From Glossina fuscipes (Eukaryota > Arthropoda > Insecta > Diptera > Glossinidae), in assembly GCF_014805625.2 (NCBI RefSeq), contig NW_023998414.1, positions 17,551,154-17,615,153 of the forward strand: a stretch of 64,000 bases of DNA. Reading direction: 5' to 3'. A model generated the notes under the pieces. The model had not been told where the DNA came from, made no database searches, and saw only the letters and a program-made list of their open reading frames with translations. The translations under genes were made by a program, and so were the position numbers. Below are positions 62,041 to 64,000 of the stretch, piece by piece. Every line of letters starts with the position of its first letter. Positions within the stretch are counted from its first letter, which is position 1.

Positions 62041-63742
62041 ATGGGCAAAGCCAAGAAATTGAAGCTGGCTCCTGTTAAGAATGTCTCTTTGGAAGCGCAG
62101 TTAATGGATAACAAAGTGGCTAAGAAAAAAAACAGGCAAAAAGTTCATCTACGTGCTGAGGAATCGTCGGTAAGTATATTCCTGTTCAACAGTGGGTAGT
62201 ATGTAATTTTACGGTGACTCAAGTCACCTAGTGTCTGGAGTGCGCTCCAACTTAAACTGGAAAAACAACACTCGTTATCATTCCTGTTCTTATTCAGGTA
62301 ATGGATAGCAAGACAAGTCAAAAAATACTAGCGGTTGCCAGAAAGCAGAAGTTGGATGAAGAATTGGATGAAGAGAGTTTCCCCAATTTAATAACAAAGA
62401 ATTCTGCAAGTTTCAATTTAGGTTTGTGGACTTTGTGAAAACATTTGTTGTGAGCGTTGACTGTTTATATATACGGCTTAATTTCTTATTAATTAGGAAG
62501 TCTTAAAGAAGAAGATGAAAATATTAATGTTTGCGAAAATGATTTTATTGACGATATGGAAATGGATGATGAAGACCTCAAAGCATTTGAACGTTTCCAA
62601 AATCCGAAAGGAAGCAAGCGCACTGTGAAGTTAGCCGAAATAATTTTTGAAAAAATACAAGAGAAGCAGGCCGATATTCAAACGAAACTTACCGATGAAG
62701 GTTCATTAAGAATTGAAGAAGTTGATGCAAGGTAACGTGATATTTTTTCAAAATTTTGCGTTATTATGAGTTTGTTATTATAGAGTTAAAGAAATGTATG
62801 AAGGAGTACGTGACGTTATGAAACGATATCGTAGCGGTAAAGTGCCTAAGGCTTTCAAAATCATACCACGATTAAGAAATTGGGAGCAAATATTGTTTAT
62901 AACCGAACCACATAACTGGAGTGCAGCCGCTATGTTTCAGGGAACTAGGTGTGTGATATGTTTCATACACGAGAAATTAATTGAGATAACATCGGTTTAT
63001 TTATAATATTTATAGAGTATTTTCTTCAGTTTTATCCCAAGCTATGGCACAAAGATTTTATAATTTAGTGTTGCTGCCACGTATACGCGACGATTTGTGC
63101 GAGTACAAAAGACTTAATGTGCATTTATATAATGCATTGAAACGTGCTCTTTTTAAACCTGCAGCCTTTATGAAAGGTATTATATTACCTTTATTGGAAG
63201 CAGGTGATTGCTCCTTACGTGAAGCAATTATTTTTGGTAGCGTGATAGCGCGGAACTCTGTACCGGTATTGCATTCATCGGCATGCCTATTAAAAATTTG
63301 CGAAATGGGATATACTGGAGCCAATTCGATATTTATACGTTACTTTTTAGACAAACGCTACGCATTACCGTATCGCGTTATCGATGCGGCAGTTTTTCAC
63401 TTCTTGAGATTCGAAAATGATAAACGAGATATGCCAATTTTGTGGCACCAGAGTCTTTTAACTTTTGTGCAACGCTACAAAAATGACATATCATCTGAAC
63501 AAAGAGAAGCTCTCTTGGCGTTACTAAGGTTAGTATTGTTATAAGAAGGTGTAGCAATTTGTCGATTTCTCATGTTTTTGTCTTATAGAAAGCAGAAACA
63601 TGCAAAAATTACACCTGAAATTAGAAGAGAATTGCACGCCGCCAAATGTCGCGACACGGAAATGATGGAATGCGACAGTACGACAACCTGTGCTATACCA
63701 AAAAATGTATATACTGATGAAGACGTTGGCTACGTTCCATGA
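62041..63742 (+). CDS. bys: Bystin, 40S ribosome biogenesis factor
   Basis: This is the nucleolar and cytoplasmic Enp1/bystin factor that binds pre-40S particles and is needed for 18S rRNA maturation. Six exons, 62041-62169, 62298-62421, 62497-62731, 62784-62948, 63016-63528 and 63589-63742, all have GT-AG borders and compatible phases. They give 439 aa, against about 436 aa in Drosophila. The N-terminus is basic ([20 protein letters not shown]) and residues about 85-115 are acidic. The bystin domain is from about residue 145: [93 protein letters not shown]. Ends DVGYVP. The ATG context is TCAAAATGG. AATAAA begins 33 nt past the stop. Confidence 0.97.
62182..62249 (+). ncRNA. Hairpin cluster in bystin intron 1
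   Basis: The 128-bp intron contains GGTGAC-TCAA-GTCACC (62213-62228, six perfect pairs, tetraloop) and TGGAG-TGCG-CTCCA (62236-62249, five perfect pairs, tetraloop), and a weaker palindrome at 62182-62192. Ribosome-biogenesis genes of flies often host intronic snoRNAs, but the hairpins are shorter than H/ACA arms and no C/D boxes are evident. RNA status is a guess. Confidence 0.2.
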
Positions 63743-63774
63743 TGTCAATTATTATACCAATAATTTATGGCCAA

Positions 63775-63780
63775 AATAAA
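63775..63780 (+). terminator. bys: bystin polyA signal
   Basis: AATAAA in CCAAAATAAA, beginning 33 nt after the TGA stop. Confidence 0.65.
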
Positions 63781-64000
63781 AATACCGTTTTTATTATATG
63801 TATTTATATGGACATTTTTATTTTTCACTTAAATTGCTTTATTCATTCTATTTTTAGGTTTTTCTTATTTTGACAATTATCATAATAATATTCGATGATA
63901 TGAGCAATTGTTTTTTCATTTTTTTTCCTTTTTTTTTTTTGTTTGTTGAATATATAAAAAGCATTCGCAACGAATAAAAAAATGTTCTTCACATCCTGCG

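Overview
The window is AT-rich nuclear DNA from a higher fly (Diptera, Cyclorrhapha). Evidence: short GT-AG introns inside compact genes, two long repeat-filled introns or intergenic tracts, dispersed repeats carrying GTCCGTCTGTCCGT-type motifs and AACAAGTAAGAA inverted ends typical of calyptrate and tephritid flies, and proteins closest to Drosophila families. A tsetse or other calyptrate fly is my best guess, but the sequence alone does not prove the genus. One 100-N scaffold gap lies at 32787-32886.

Seven protein-coding genes can be reconstructed with complete reading frames. Minus strand, left part: a Na+-coupled nutrient amino acid transporter of the SLC6/NAAT1 type (ten exons at 3025-8579 plus a probable first coding exon at 23352-23432) and the mitochondrial A-kinase anchor protein spoon/Akap1 (34084-36461, four coding exons). 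Right part: RpL36 (+, 45331-45894), an HINFP-like zinc-finger protein (+, 49269-50773), DENND6 (-, 53038-54986), the golgin tether p115/Uso1 (+, 56318-58867, single exon) and bystin (+, 62041-63742, six exons). From memory, NAAT1/spoon and p115/bys have near-consecutive CG numbers on the Drosophila X. This suggests two preserved neighbour pairs and a Muller-A origin.

The genes do not form one pathway. RpL36 and bystin belong to ribosome production, p115 and DENND6 to membrane traffic, spoon to PKA and RNA anchoring at mitochondria, HINFP to transcription, and NAAT1 to amino acid uptake. The ribosome and trafficking genes look like compact housekeeping units: RpL36 has a 5'TOP leader exon, bystin has a CACGTG E-box, and p115 and bystin have Motif-1-like promoter elements.

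About 70% of the window is non-coding. It holds three interspersed repeat types (called A, B and C here), microsatellites, tRNA-like pol-III type sequences, a broken non-LTR retrotransposon ORF1 (gag) at about 59.8-60.65 kb, and a decayed unidentified 188-codon frame at 38890-39453. I found no CRISPR, prophage or operon-like system and nothing that amounts to a clearly new biological system. The most worthwhile leads are the tRNA-like family, the non-LTR relic, the hairpin pair in bystin intron 1, the alternative spoon N-terminus and the diverged KH loop of spoon.
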